Positions 1 through 6,863 are shown, counted from the first letter of the stretch. The stretch is 11,132 bases of DNA from Actinomycetota bacterium (GCA_030839005.1 JAUZEM010000520.1:1-11132), one strand, 5' to 3'. The notes: generated by a model not told the origin, from the letters alone. Numbers and translations are program-made.

Positions 1-1371
1 CAGGCGCCGTTCATCCCGTCCGCTCCCGACCAGGATCCGATTCCACCGGCGCCATGGCGGGTGTTTCGAACGCCGGGATTCATCCCGCTGATCGGCGCGC
101 AGTTCGTGTCGAGTCTCGGTGACTGGACCGGGCTCCTGGCGATCATCGCGATCGCGCAAAAGTTGTCGGGTTCGGGTACGGGCATCGGTCTGGTCATGGT
201 CGCGCGCATGCTGCCGGGCTTCGTCCTCGCGCCGGTCGGTGGCGTGTTGCTCGACCGCTGGAACCGCAAGGTCGTGATGGTCACGTGCGACATCGGCCGG
301 TTCGCGCTGCTCATGGTCCTGCCGTTCTGGGACAACCTGCTCGGTCTGGTCGTCCTCTCGTTCCTGATCGAGATCCTGACCCTGCTCTGGGGTCCGGCCA
401 AGGACGCGAGCGTCCCCAACATCGTGAAGGACCCCGAGCAGCTCGCGTCGGCCAACACGTTCGGGCTCGTCGCCGCCTACGGAACGTTCCTGATCGGAGC
501 GGTGTTCTTCGCGGTCCTCGCCGGGGTTTCGAAGTGGCTCGGTGGTCTCCCGCACCTGGTCCTCTTCCACGACGAGCCGAACCTCTTGCCGATCTGGGTC
601 GACGCGCTCACGTTCTTGGTTTCCGCCCTCCTCATATCGAGGTTGCGTCTCGACGAACGTGAGCGGGGCCCCATCAAACGCGTTCGCATGTCTCAGACGC
701 GAACCGACATCGTCGAGGGGCTCAAGTTCGTGCGCTCCAACCCGCTCGTGCGCGGCGTGATGATCGGGCTCGCGGGTGGGCTCATCGGCGGTGGCATGAT
801 CATCCCACTCGGTCCCTTGTTCGCGCACGACGTGCTGGGCGGTGGCAACTCCACGTTCGGAATTCTCATGATCGCGTTCGGTGTCGGCGCCGCGATCGGT
901 GTCGTGACGCTCTTGACGGTGCAGCGCCGAGTGCCTAGACAGGCCGTTTTCACCGGCGCGGTCGTCGCTACGGGCGCGGCGATGGCCGGCGCGGGATCCG
1001 TGTCGTCGCTGACGCCCGCGCTCTTCCTCGTCGCGGTGCTCGGCGCCGGCGCGGGTTGCGGATACATCACCGGCTTCACCGTCCTCCAGGAGAGCGTCTC
1101 CGACGACATGCGCGGCCGCACGTTCTCGACGCTCTACACCGTGGTGCGGTTCTGCCTGTTGCTGTCGCTCACGATCGGACCGTTCATCTCGTCCGCGCTC
1201 GGTTCGTTCTCGAAGTCGATTACCGACAGCTCGGTGAAGATCGGCACCGTGCACCTCAGCCTGCCCGGACCGAGACTCGCCTTGTGGTTCGGGGGTCTGA
1301 TCACGATCATGTCCGGCTTGGCGGCGCGTCGCCGTATGCGCATGGCTCGATGCGCCGAGGAGCCCACGTGA
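1..1371 (+). CDS. MFS transporter, probably 5'-partial
   Basis: Integral membrane protein of the major facilitator superfamily; the substrate cannot be read from sequence. The first GTG in frame is at 61, but the frame is open back to base 1 with a proline-rich stretch (APDQDPIPPAPWRV), and no ribosome site precedes 61, so the true start is probably upstream of the window. Counting from 61 there are 436 residues with about 10-12 hydrophobic segments. A motif A-like loop GGVLLDRWNRK lies at residues 60-70, and the short basic tail (ARRRMRM) near the end is typical of a cytoplasmic C-terminus. Its stop overlaps the thymidylate kinase start (GTGA), so the two are translationally coupled. In other actinobacteria an MFS domain is fused to dTMP kinase; here the same pair is encoded as two proteins. 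The MFS family call is firm; the role is unknown. Confidence 0.85.
   Translation, partial: QAPFIPSAPDQDPIPPAPWRVFRTPGFIPLIGAQFVSSLGDWTGLLAIIAIAQKLSGSGTGIGLVMVARMLPGFVLAPVGGVLLDRWNRKVVMVTCDIGRFALLMVLPFWDNLLGLVVLSFLIEILTLLWGPAKDASVPNIVKDPEQLASANTFGLVAAYGTFLIGAVFFAVLAGVSKWLGGLPHLVLFHDEPNLLPIWVDALTFLVSALLISRLRLDERERGPIKRVRMSQTRTDIVEGLKFVRSNPLVRGVMIGLAGGLIGGGMIIPLGPLFAHDVLGGGNSTFGILMIAFGVGAAIGVVTLLTVQRRVPRQAVFTGAVVATGAAMAGAGSVSSLTPALFLVAVLGAGAGCGYITGFTVLQESVSDDMRGRTFSTLYTVVRFCLLLSLTIGPFISSALGSFSKSITDSSVKIGTVHLSLPGPRLALWFGGLITIMSGLAARRRMRMARCAEEPT
1357..1362 (+). promoter_or_regulatory. Ribosome binding site for thymidylate kinase
   Basis: GAGGAG lies five bases before the GTG at 1368, inside the last codons of the MFS gene. 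It favours GTG 1368 over the in-frame ATG at 1350, which has no such motif in front of it. Confidence 0.7.
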
Positions 1372-1982
1372 CGGCCGGCTCCGGCCGGCTCGTCGTCGTC
1401 GAAGGCGGCGAGGGCGTGGGGAAGTCGACACAGGTCGAGCGGCTTGCAGCGTCGCTGCGCGCGCGGGGGCAAGAGGTCGTGGTCACCTACGAGCCCGGCG
1501 ACACGAAGACCGGCGCCGAGCTACGCGCGGCATTGCTGCACGCCGACACCGCGCTGGACCCGCACGCGGAGCTCTTGTTGATGCTGGCCGATCGCGCGCA
1601 GCACGTCGCCGAGGTGATCCGGCCCGCGATCGCCCGGGGCGTGGTAGTGGTGTGCGATCGCTACGAGCCGTCGACCCTCGCGTACCAGGGTGTGGCGCGC
1701 GGGCTCGGGGTCGACGAGGTCGAGCGGCTCAGCAAGTGGGCGGCGTCCGATGTCGGAGCCGACATCGTGATCGTGCTCGACCTCCCCGACTCGATCGCGG
1801 AGGCGCGGGTCTCGCCCGTCCGCGACCGGTTCGAACGGGCGGGCGCGGAGTTCCACGCCCAGGTGCGCGCCGCCTACCGCGACCTCGCGCCGGCGCGCGG
1901 CTGGGTGCTCGTCGATGCCGACGGAACGCCCGACGACGTGGCGGTACGCGTGCTCGACGCGGTCACCGCCGTCGTTCCCTAG
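1368..1982 (+). CDS. tmk: Thymidylate kinase (dTMP kinase)
   Basis: Phosphorylates dTMP to dTDP with ATP in the cytoplasm, an essential step of dTTP synthesis. The 204-residue product has the usual length for the family. Visible motifs are the P-loop EGGEGVGKST (12-21), the EPG segment that contacts substrate (42-44), the DRYEPSTLAYQG motif (97-108) and a LID region with arginines, RDRFERAGAEF (152-162). The EPG segment reads EPGDT rather than the common EPGGT. The GTG start is chosen because GAGGAG lies five bases upstream; ATG 1350 would add six residues. The gene overlaps the MFS gene by four bases and ends nine bases before the delta' gene, so all three are probably co-transcribed. The link of tmk to holB is common in bacteria and supports both calls. 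Confidence 0.95.
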   Translation: MTAGSGRLVVVEGGEGVGKSTQVERLAASLRARGQEVVVTYEPGDTKTGAELRAALLHADTALDPHAELLLMLADRAQHVAEVIRPAIARGVVVVCDRYEPSTLAYQGVARGLGVDEVERLSKWAASDVGADIVIVLDLPDSIAEARVSPVRDRFERAGAEFHAQVRAAYRDLAPARGWVLVDADGTPDDVAVRVLDAVTAVVP

Positions 1983-1991
1983 GCTCGTGCC

Positions 1992-3077
1992 GTGGACACG
2001 ATCGTCGTCGGTCAGGAGCGCGCGCTCGGTGCCCTGCGCCAGGCGGCCGCGCGACCCGGTCACGCATACCTGCTCGTCGGACCGCGTGGCTCCGGGGTCG
2101 AGGACGCCGCGCGCGAATTCGCGGCGATGCTCATCGGTGTGGCCGACGACGAGCGGGGGAGTCGGCTCGTGATGCGGAGCGTCCATCCCGACGTCGTGGA
2201 GTTCGAGCCGAGCGGCGCGTCGTATCGCGTGAAGGACGACGTGCGCGAGCGCATCCTCCCCGAGGCGGCTCGGGCGCCGATCGAGGGCGATCGCAAGGTG
2301 ATCGTGCTGTTCGAGGCGGAGCGACTGCGCGGCAATCAGAACGAGTCGGCGAACGCCATGCTGAAGACGCTCGAGGAACCACCCGATCGCACGGTCGTGG
2401 TGCTCGTCACGGGAGCGCCCGACGATCTGCTCCCGACGATCACGTCGCGCTGCCAGCGCATCGACCTCGATCCGATCGCCGACGACGACGTGCGGGCTGT
2501 ACTCGTACGCGAAGGTGTTTCGGAGCGCGATGCGGCTGCGCTCGCTTCGTTGGCCGGCGGTCAGCTCGCCCGGGCGCGCGCGCTCGCGGGACGGCTCGGT
2601 GCTTTGCGTGCGGTGTTTGCGTCGGCGCCCGCGCGTGTCGACGGCTCCGGCGCGACCGCGCTCGCGATCGCGCACGAGCTCGACGCGGTCGTCGACGAGG
2701 CGGCTGCGGCGGTGGAGCGACAGCACCGCGAGGAGCTCGACGCGTTCGACCGCGAGATGGAGCGGCTCGGATACTCGGAACGCGAGGTGCAGCGGATGCG
2801 CCGGCGGATCGACGAGCGGCACAAACGCGAGACGCGGCGCACCCGCATCGACCTGTTGCTCGAAGGCGTGACCGCGATCGAGTCGGTTTATCGCGACACA
2901 CTCGCCGCGCCGTCACCGGCGCTGAACGCGGATCGACCTGCGTTGCGAGTGGCGGCGCGTTCGGCCGCGGCCGCGCTCGACGCGTGCCACGAGGCGCGTG
3001 AGGCGGTCCTGATCAACGAGAAGGGCCTCGTGCGTCTCCTCGCGCTGCTGCTGGCGTTCCCACCTGCCGGCACGTGA
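1992..3077 (+). CDS. holB: DNA polymerase III subunit delta'
   Basis: Clamp-loader subunit that with delta and gamma/tau opens the sliding clamp at replication forks. The 361-residue AAA+ protein shows the RFC/delta' pattern: a degenerate Walker A GPRGSGVED (30-38) lacking the lysine, so it should not hydrolyse ATP, as is usual for delta'. It also has NAMLKTLEEPP (121-131) and the SRC motif in TSRCQRI (151-157). The four-cysteine zinc module of E. coli delta' is absent: the only cysteines are in the SRC motif and near residue 332. Residues 230-285 are highly charged and probably coiled (EELDAFDREMERLGYSE onward), preceding the C-terminal helical collar domain. The GTG start lies nine bases after tmk; the only ribosome-site candidate is a weak AGG about eight bases upstream, so translation probably depends on tmk. 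Mostly alpha-helical C-terminus and length fit the actinobacterial form. Confidence 0.92.
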   Translation: MDTIVVGQERALGALRQAAARPGHAYLLVGPRGSGVEDAAREFAAMLIGVADDERGSRLVMRSVHPDVVEFEPSGASYRVKDDVRERILPEAARAPIEGDRKVIVLFEAERLRGNQNESANAMLKTLEEPPDRTVVVLVTGAPDDLLPTITSRCQRIDLDPIADDDVRAVLVREGVSERDAAALASLAGGQLARARALAGRLGALRAVFASAPARVDGSGATALAIAHELDAVVDEAAAAVERQHREELDAFDREMERLGYSEREVQRMRRRIDERHKRETRRTRIDLLLEGVTAIESVYRDTLAAPSPALNADRPALRVAARSAAAALDACHEAREAVLINEKGLVRLLALLLAFPPAGT

Positions 3078-3089
3078 TGAGTGGTCGGA

Positions 3090-3095
3090 TACACT
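3090..3095 (+). promoter_or_regulatory. -10 element for tRNA-Thr
   Basis: TACACT ends ten bases before the mature tRNA 5' end and matches TATAAT at four positions. No good -35 is visible; a weak CTGCCG lies about 20 bases upstream. The spacing would give a very short 5' leader. Confidence 0.4.
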
Positions 3096-3105
3096 CTGCA
3101 GCTTC

Positions 3106-3181
3106 GCCGGGGTAGCTCAGTCGGTAGAGCAGCTCACTCGTAATGAGCAGGTCAGGGGTTCGAATCCCCTCTCCGGCTCCA
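3106..3181 (+). tRNA. tRNA-Thr, anticodon CGU
   Basis: A 76-base cloverleaf can be folded by eye. The acceptor stem GCCGGGG pairs with CTCCGGC (one G-U), the D stem GCTC with GAGC, the anticodon stem GCTCA with TGAGC, and the T stem AGGGG with CCCCT around TTCGAAT. The anticodon loop is CTCGTAA, giving anticodon CGT, which reads ACG (threonine). Discriminator T and CCA are encoded. The gene follows holB by 28 bases. Its last 29 bases and the adjoining flank recur, decayed, at 4760-4801, which is the pattern left by integration at a tRNA 3' end. Confidence 0.97.
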
Positions 3182-3198
3182 CCGTTTGCGCAGGTGGC
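3153..3198 (+). repeat. Direct repeat, tRNA 3' end copy (attL-like)
   Basis: The T arm, acceptor 3' strand and CCA of tRNA-Thr plus 17 flanking bases. It aligns to 4760-4801: 26 of 28 positions match over the tRNA part with a one-base gap. A three-base CCG follows that is absent in the other copy, then 14 of 14 bases match (TTTGCGCAGGTGGC). This is the intact end. Confidence 0.7.
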
Positions 3199-3291
3199 AG
3201 CCGTCGCGCCGCGCCTGTCAGCAACACACCGTCACCGTCCATCGCGCGTTCATCGCGCACGCCGGCGGGGAAGTTATTCTCGATTGCCGCG
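3190..3291 (+). repeat. Dispersed repeat copy 1 (tRNA downstream flank)
   Basis: About 102 bases that align without gaps to 6661-6762. By hand count, 55 of the first 60 bases match and 31 of the next 42, about 84% overall. A short GCGCG/CGCGC inverted repeat near 3245-3258 is kept in both copies while its loop differs. No coding sense is seen in it. Confidence 0.7.
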
Positions 3292-3304
3292 GCCGCGGCC
3301 GAGA

Positions 3305-3333
3305 TTGCCAGAAGGTAGGTTCGTTGGACTAAT
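3305..3333 (+). promoter_or_regulatory. Putative promoter of the small barrel protein
   Basis: TTGCCA (five of six to TTGACA), a 17-base spacer, then ACTAAT (four of six to TATAAT). A transcript would start near 3340, just ahead of the AGAGGA ribosome site at 3344-3349. Confidence 0.4.
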
Positions 3334-3356
3334 CACGAGCGGCAGAGGACACCTAC

Positions 3357-3653
3357 ATGGCGCCAACATTCGGAATCACGCATTTCTTCAAGGGCGGGAC
3401 CGCTGAGCAGTACGAGAACTCCATCAAGGTCGTACATCCCGATGGCGGTAAGGGCCTTCCGGCAGGCCAGCTCTACCACGCTGCCGGTCCCACGGAAGAC
3501 GGCTTCCTGATCGTCGCGCTTTTCGACTCGGAGGCTTCGTGGGTGAAGTTCCGTGACGACACGCTGCTGCCGGGTCTCGCGAAGGTTCAGAACGGGTTGC
3601 CTGCGCCTCCCGACGAGACGAGCTTCAAGGTGCACAGGGTGGCGTCAGCCTGA
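3357..3653 (+). CDS. Small dimeric alpha/beta-barrel-like protein
   Basis: A 98-residue soluble protein without signal peptide or membrane segment. It begins APTFGITHFFKGGTAEQY and contains LYHAAGPTEDGFLIVALFDS (about 39-58) and SWVKFRDDTLLPGL (about 61-74). This beta-alpha-beta-beta order, with a GPxxxGF/W turn and a SWxxFRDxxLxP helix, resembles small actinobacterial proteins of the dimeric alpha-beta barrel (ABM-like) fold. Such proteins are mostly uncharacterised; no catalytic residue can be assigned. ATG is supported by AGAGGA seven bases upstream. It is the only apparently intact gene between the tRNA and the decayed tRNA copy at 4760. The coding call is good, the fold likely and the function unknown. 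Confidence 0.75.
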   Translation: MAPTFGITHFFKGGTAEQYENSIKVVHPDGGKGLPAGQLYHAAGPTEDGFLIVALFDSEASWVKFRDDTLLPGLAKVQNGLPAPPDETSFKVHRVASA

Positions 3654-3745
3654 CTCGACGCGGACGCGTGTTCTGACGTCTCGAAGTCGCGCCCTGCGAC
3701 TCAGCTGATCCGCGCTTCTATTGCGCTCCGCTCACCCGTCCATAC

Positions 3746-4202
3746 ATGCCGATCGGGACGCGCAATAGCGTGGGCTTGGTGGTGGAACGGTTCGATATCG
3801 CCGACTTCTTGGCGGAGCGTCACCACTGCGCGAGCGTCGCGACGGTTGCAGCGTCGGGCTCTCCTGCCCTGGCAACTATGTGGTTCCTATTCGACTCTCA
3901 TCGCTTCTGGTTCCACTCGCCTCGGGCGAGCCGAGCGTTTCTGGAGGCCGCCGAGGCCGGGGCGTCAGTTGCGGTGCTGATCGCGACGTGGGCTCCGCCA
4001 GCGGATGTGAGGCAGGTCCGCGCGATCGGGACAGCGCGCATGGAACCGCGCTGCCTGGAAGGCGGCATGGGCCGAGCAAATCGAGTCCGCGGAATACCGC
4101 CTCTGGTCCGTCTTGGCTGAGCGCGGCACGGCGGTCAGCTATGAAATCCTGCAAGATGGCCCACGCATGCGCTGGTCACGTCCCGGCGACATGTTGCGCT
4201 GA
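3746..4202 (+). pseudogene. Flavin split-barrel (PPOX-family) gene, frameshifted
   Basis: The first part reads as a pyridoxamine 5'-phosphate oxidase-like split barrel: FLAERHHCASVATVAASG, then ALATMWFLFDSHRFWFHS, a helix with SRAFLEAAEAGASVAVLIA, and VRAIGTARMEP. In the ATG frame the protein derails after MEPR and stops at 4120. Skipping the single T at 4052 restores a fitting C-terminus, AWKAAWAEQIESAEYRLW and onward to RPGDMLR, ending at TGA 4200-4202. The repaired product is 151 residues, the usual size for the family, whose members bind FMN or F420. ATG 3746 has no clear ribosome site, so the start is uncertain. A single-base indel in the assembly would explain this equally well as true decay. 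The family call is fairly sure; the exact substrate is not known. Confidence 0.7.
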
Positions 4203-4313
4203 AATCCAAACTCGCTTCGCGCACCGTCCACATTCCATGACTGATGACCGATCTGCCGTCGCAGTCCCGTCGACCCGATGCAGGGTTTTGATCGTCTGCG
4301 ACGTCAGGCCGAC

Positions 4314-4754
4314 ATGCGACGTGTTCTGATCCTGAGCCTCGCCCTATTCGCGTCCGCCTGCGGCTGACTGCCGATCGGTCTCTCCGCGCCCGCGATGGGC
4401 GGCGGACCGCGGCGCTGCTCGTTCTGTGCTCGGCGCGAGGACGCCGTCTCGAAGTTTGACGCGACTGACGCCGAGCGGTGCAGCGCGATCGAGCGCGGCG
4501 AAAACTTGGCACCGACAATGCGCGCGGTGCGAGAACGCTTCGGCGTGAGCGACTTTGTCGACGTGTCCCCGGAGGCCATCCGGTTCGTGCACGAGACCGA
4601 GGCCCAGGTCAGTTTCGTCATCCTCTTTCCGGGAGGACACCAGATCCCGTCGAAGGGCTACGCCGTCGTCGACGACCGCGAGCGGAAGGCGGCGCGGGTG
4701 ACCTACGCCGATCACGTCGGACGGATCGGTGTGAGCGTCCCTCCGCCCGAATAG
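4314..4754 (+). pseudogene. Putative lipoprotein gene interrupted by in-frame TGA
   Basis: ATG 4314 starts MRRVLILSLALFASACG, a short lipoprotein signal with cysteine in an ASAC lipobox, and is followed at once by TGA 4365-4367. The same frame then stays open to 4754. Its second half, from about DATDAERCSAIERGENLAP through QVSFVILFPGGHQIPSKGYA to the VTYADHVG segment, looks like the small NTF2-like domain found behind lipoprotein signals in actinobacteria. That match of signal and domain in one frame suggests one gene broken by a nonsense change or error. The alternative is a separate 119-residue protein from ATG 4395, which has no ribosome site and an odd start (GGGPRRCSFCARRED). Both the junction and the domain assignment are inference. 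Confidence 0.5.
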
Positions 4755-4759
4755 ACGCG

Positions 4760-4801
4760 CAGGGTTCGAGTCGCCTCTCCGGCTCCATTTGCGCAGGTGG
4801 C
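4760..4801 (+). repeat. Decayed tRNA-Thr 3' end (attR-like repeat)
   Basis: Carries the last 28 bases of a tRNA-Thr (T arm, acceptor 3' strand, CCA) followed by TTTGCGCAGGTGGC, matching 3153-3198. The T stem is mismatched here and no D arm, anticodon arm or 5' acceptor strand precedes it, so it cannot be a tRNA. Similarity to the first copy fades after 4801. Confidence 0.7.
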
Positions 4802-4815
4802 GGGCGCTTCGAAGC

Positions 4816-4844
4816 TTGACACCTGTGACGGTCGCGGCCACGAT
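4816..4844 (+). promoter_or_regulatory. Putative promoter of the glycine-rich/FN3 gene
   Basis: A perfect TTGACA, a 17-base spacer and CACGAT (weak -10, three of six). It lies 15 bases after the tRNA-derived repeat and about 50 bases before the chosen start at 4893. Confidence 0.4.
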
Positions 4845-4883
4845 GGATCGCCGGTCATTTGCGCTCCCGCGGCGTGTGATCCT

Positions 4884-4889
4884 GGAGGT
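4884..4889 (+). promoter_or_regulatory. Ribosome binding site deciding the 4893 start
   Basis: GGAGGT three bases before GTG 4893. The spacing is short, but the start it marks gives a normal signal peptide, unlike the in-frame GTG at 4797 inside the tRNA-derived repeat. Confidence 0.55.
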
Positions 4890-4892
4890 CGT

Positions 4893-6545
4893 GTGGACGC
4901 GACTCATCGGCGCAGGGCGAGATCACTGTTTCGGGCGCTCGGACTGCTGCTCGTCGTAGTCACAGGTGTCCCGCTGACGACGGCGCCCGTCGCGGCCGCG
5001 GCAACACCTCCCGCGACCACGTTCACCTACACGGGAGCGGTCGCGCAGTACACCGTTCCTGCGGGTGTCAACTACGTCGTGGTCGACACGTGGGGCGCGG
5101 AAGGCGGCGGCCTCGGCGGCCACGCGGGCGGCACGATCGCGGTGACGCCCGGCGAGGTCCTGCGTGTGCGCGTTGGTGGCTCGAACGGGTTCAACGGTGG
5201 CGGCGCGGGTGGTAACTGGGGCGGCAACGGCGGCGGCGCGACCGACGTACGTCAGGGCGGCGACACGCTCGACCACCGGGTTGTGGTCGCAGGTGGTGGC
5301 GGTGGCAACGGCTCCAACACGTGCTGCAACTTCTTCCGCGAGCCGTTCCCCGGAGACGGCGGGGGTGTCCGAGGCGGTGACGGTGGCGGCGACGTATGCG
5401 ACTGCGGGGGTCACGGTGCGACGCAAACCGCCGGCGGAACGGGCGCGTGCGGGTCCGGGACGCTCGGGAGCGGCGCCGACGCGTGCAGTGGCGACAGTGG
5501 TGGCGGCGGTGGCGGCGGTGGCCTGTACGGCGGTGGCAGCGCCAGCGGCGCCACAGATACTTCGCCCAGCTGTGCGCCTTTCTGCGGCGGGTACGGATGG
5601 GGTGGTGGTGGCGGCTCAGGCTACGTACCGGCATCTGCGTTCGCGGCGCGCAACGAGGAAGGCGTCAACCAGGGCGACGGGCACGCCTCGATCCGACCGG
5701 CGGCACCGCCTTCGGTGCCACAGCACGTGTTCGCATTTCCCCTGAATGGACGCGTCCCCGTGGGATGGTCGCTGCCTGCCAACAACGACCTTCCGGTGAC
5801 TGGCTACACGGTCAGGGCGTATCAGGCCGGAGTGCTCCAACAGACCGCCGTGGTCGCGCCGACCGCGCGTTCGTACACGGTCGCGGGCCTCACGAACGGA
5901 ATGACGTACGGGTTCAGTGTCGCGGCGTCCAACGCGATCGGTACGGGGGCGGAGTCCGCGCGGGTGTCGGTTCGCGTCGGGACTCCGGTGTTCTTGCAAC
6001 TCCCAGCCGCGAGCCCCGGCAACGGCTCAATGACGGTGAGTTGGCACCCGCCACTCACCAACGGTTCCGACGTCACGCAATACACCCTCACGCCGTACCG
6101 TTCGGGCGTCGCCCAGACGCCGCTGGTGCTTGGTCCCGCGAAGACCAGTACCGTCATCACCGGGTTGACGAACGGCGACTTGTACACGTTCACAATCGTG
6201 GCCAAGAACGCGAACGGGACCGGTCCGCCATCGGATCCGTCGGTCGCGGTCAATGTCGGCGGGCCGGGACCGCCCGGCACGCCATCCGCGGCGCCTCGAT
6301 ATGCGTCGGCGACCGTGTCCTGGACGGCTCCGGCGACAGACAATGGCTCGGCGGTCGTCGGCTACGTCGTGACGCCGTACGTCGGCGGCGCGGCGCGGGG
6401 ACCTCGCGTCTATAACTCGACGGCGACGACCCAAGTCGTCACGGGGCTCACGAACGGAACGACATACACGTTCAAGGTTGCGGCCAAGAACGCCCGCGGC
6501 ATCGGCGCGCAGTCAGCGGCCTCCAACGCGGTCACGCCGGCCTGA
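4893..6545 (+). CDS. Secreted glycine-rich protein with three FN3 domains
   Basis: A 550-residue exported protein. A basic start (THRRRARSLFR) is followed by a hydrophobic core (ALGLLLVVVTGV) and a likely signal peptidase site after APVAAAA near residue 37. Residues 42-268 form a glycine-rich domain that opens with FTYTGAVAQYTVPAGVNYVV and alternates beta-like stretches with glycine runs, as in the ALK/LTK-type glycine-rich family of bacterial surface proteins. All eight mature cysteines lie in this domain (144, 145, 169, 171, 186, 198, 227, 231). Three fibronectin type III domains follow at about 272-362, 366-455 and 460-548, each with the GLTNGxxYxFxV signature. No sortase signal or C-terminal membrane anchor is present, so it is probably released or loosely wall-bound. 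No enzyme domain is seen; a role in adhesion or matrix binding is inference. Confidence 0.85.
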   Translation: MDATHRRRARSLFRALGLLLVVVTGVPLTTAPVAAAATPPATTFTYTGAVAQYTVPAGVNYVVVDTWGAEGGGLGGHAGGTIAVTPGEVLRVRVGGSNGFNGGGAGGNWGGNGGGATDVRQGGDTLDHRVVVAGGGGGNGSNTCCNFFREPFPGDGGGVRGGDGGGDVCDCGGHGATQTAGGTGACGSGTLGSGADACSGDSGGGGGGGGLYGGGSASGATDTSPSCAPFCGGYGWGGGGGSGYVPASAFAARNEEGVNQGDGHASIRPAAPPSVPQHVFAFPLNGRVPVGWSLPANNDLPVTGYTVRAYQAGVLQQTAVVAPTARSYTVAGLTNGMTYGFSVAASNAIGTGAESARVSVRVGTPVFLQLPAASPGNGSMTVSWHPPLTNGSDVTQYTLTPYRSGVAQTPLVLGPAKTSTVITGLTNGDLYTFTIVAKNANGTGPPSDPSVAVNVGGPGPPGTPSAAPRYASATVSWTAPATDNGSAVVGYVVTPYVGGAARGPRVYNSTATTQVVTGLTNGTTYTFKVAAKNARGIGAQSAASNAVTPA

Positions 6546-6660
6546 CGCGCGCGCAGTCCCGCGCTTGCCTACGCGATCTCTCGCGCGCTGAACGATCGCA
6601 ACTTCAAGCAGAACCACGGCGACACTTCGACCCGCGTCGTTCGATCTACTAGGCGGGTTC

Positions 6661-6762
6661 GCAGGTGGGAGCCGTCGCGCCGCAGCAGTCAGCAACACAC
6701 CGTCATCGTCCATCGCGCGTCCAGCGCGCGCGTCGACGACGAAGTGACCCTCGATCGCCGCG
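6661..6762 (+). repeat. Dispersed repeat copy 2
   Basis: Aligns to the tRNA downstream flank at 3190-3291 at about 84% over 102 bases. Unlike the copy at 4760 it has no recognisable tRNA sequence in front. It fills the middle of the 318-base gap between the FN3 gene and the pentapeptide gene. The rest of that gap (6546-6660 and 6763-6805) shows nothing I can name. Confidence 0.7.
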
Positions 6763-6805
6763 ACTCGCGACGACGTGCAGGGTTCGCCGCGGCGCGACGC
6801 GTGTG

Positions 6806-6834
6806 TTGACAGCAATCACGCTCAATGCTAGTGC
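6806..6834 (+). promoter_or_regulatory. Putative promoter of the pentapeptide-repeat gene
   Basis: A perfect TTGACA, a 17-base spacer and TAGTGC, preceded by TGC as in an extended -10. A second -10-like hexamer TAGAAT (five of six) lies at 6855-6860, ten bases before an in-frame GTG at 6870, and could give a leaderless transcript. Which is used cannot be told from sequence. Confidence 0.4.
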
Positions 6835-6863
6835 TGTGTGCACTATACACAGGATAGAATCGA

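Noticed and set aside
1521..2822. Long minus-strand open frame of 433 codons
   Set aside because: It is antisense to tmk and holB, whose motifs are unambiguous; the histidine/arginine-rich translation is a high-GC shadow.
3179..3197. CCACC/GGTGG hairpin overlapping the tRNA CCA end
   Set aside because: Five-base stem with a nine-base loop and no T run; not convincing as a terminator, and the second copy at 4785 has lost part of it.
3143..3406. 87-residue plus-strand frame beginning inside the tRNA
   Set aside because: Its start (MSRSGVRIPSPAP) is the familiar false translation of a tRNA T arm and 3' end; the rest covers the repeat and has no coding look.
3685..3701. Perfect hairpin AGTCGC-GCCCT-GCGACT after the barrel gene
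   Set aside because: Six-base stem with no T run after it; could be a weak terminator but not enough to call.
4237..4329. 30-codon frame with a response-regulator-like piece (CRVLIVCDVRP)
   Set aside because: Too short, no ribosome site, and no continuation of a receiver domain in any frame nearby.
4797..4892. Upstream GTG start for the glycine-rich/FN3 protein
   Set aside because: It lies inside the tRNA-derived repeat, adds 32 residues in front of a normal signal peptide and lacks a ribosome site; GTG 4893 has GGAGGT.
6546..6808. Frame stays open after the FN3 stop
   Set aside because: The translation through the repeat has no recognisable domain, and long open frames are common at this GC content.
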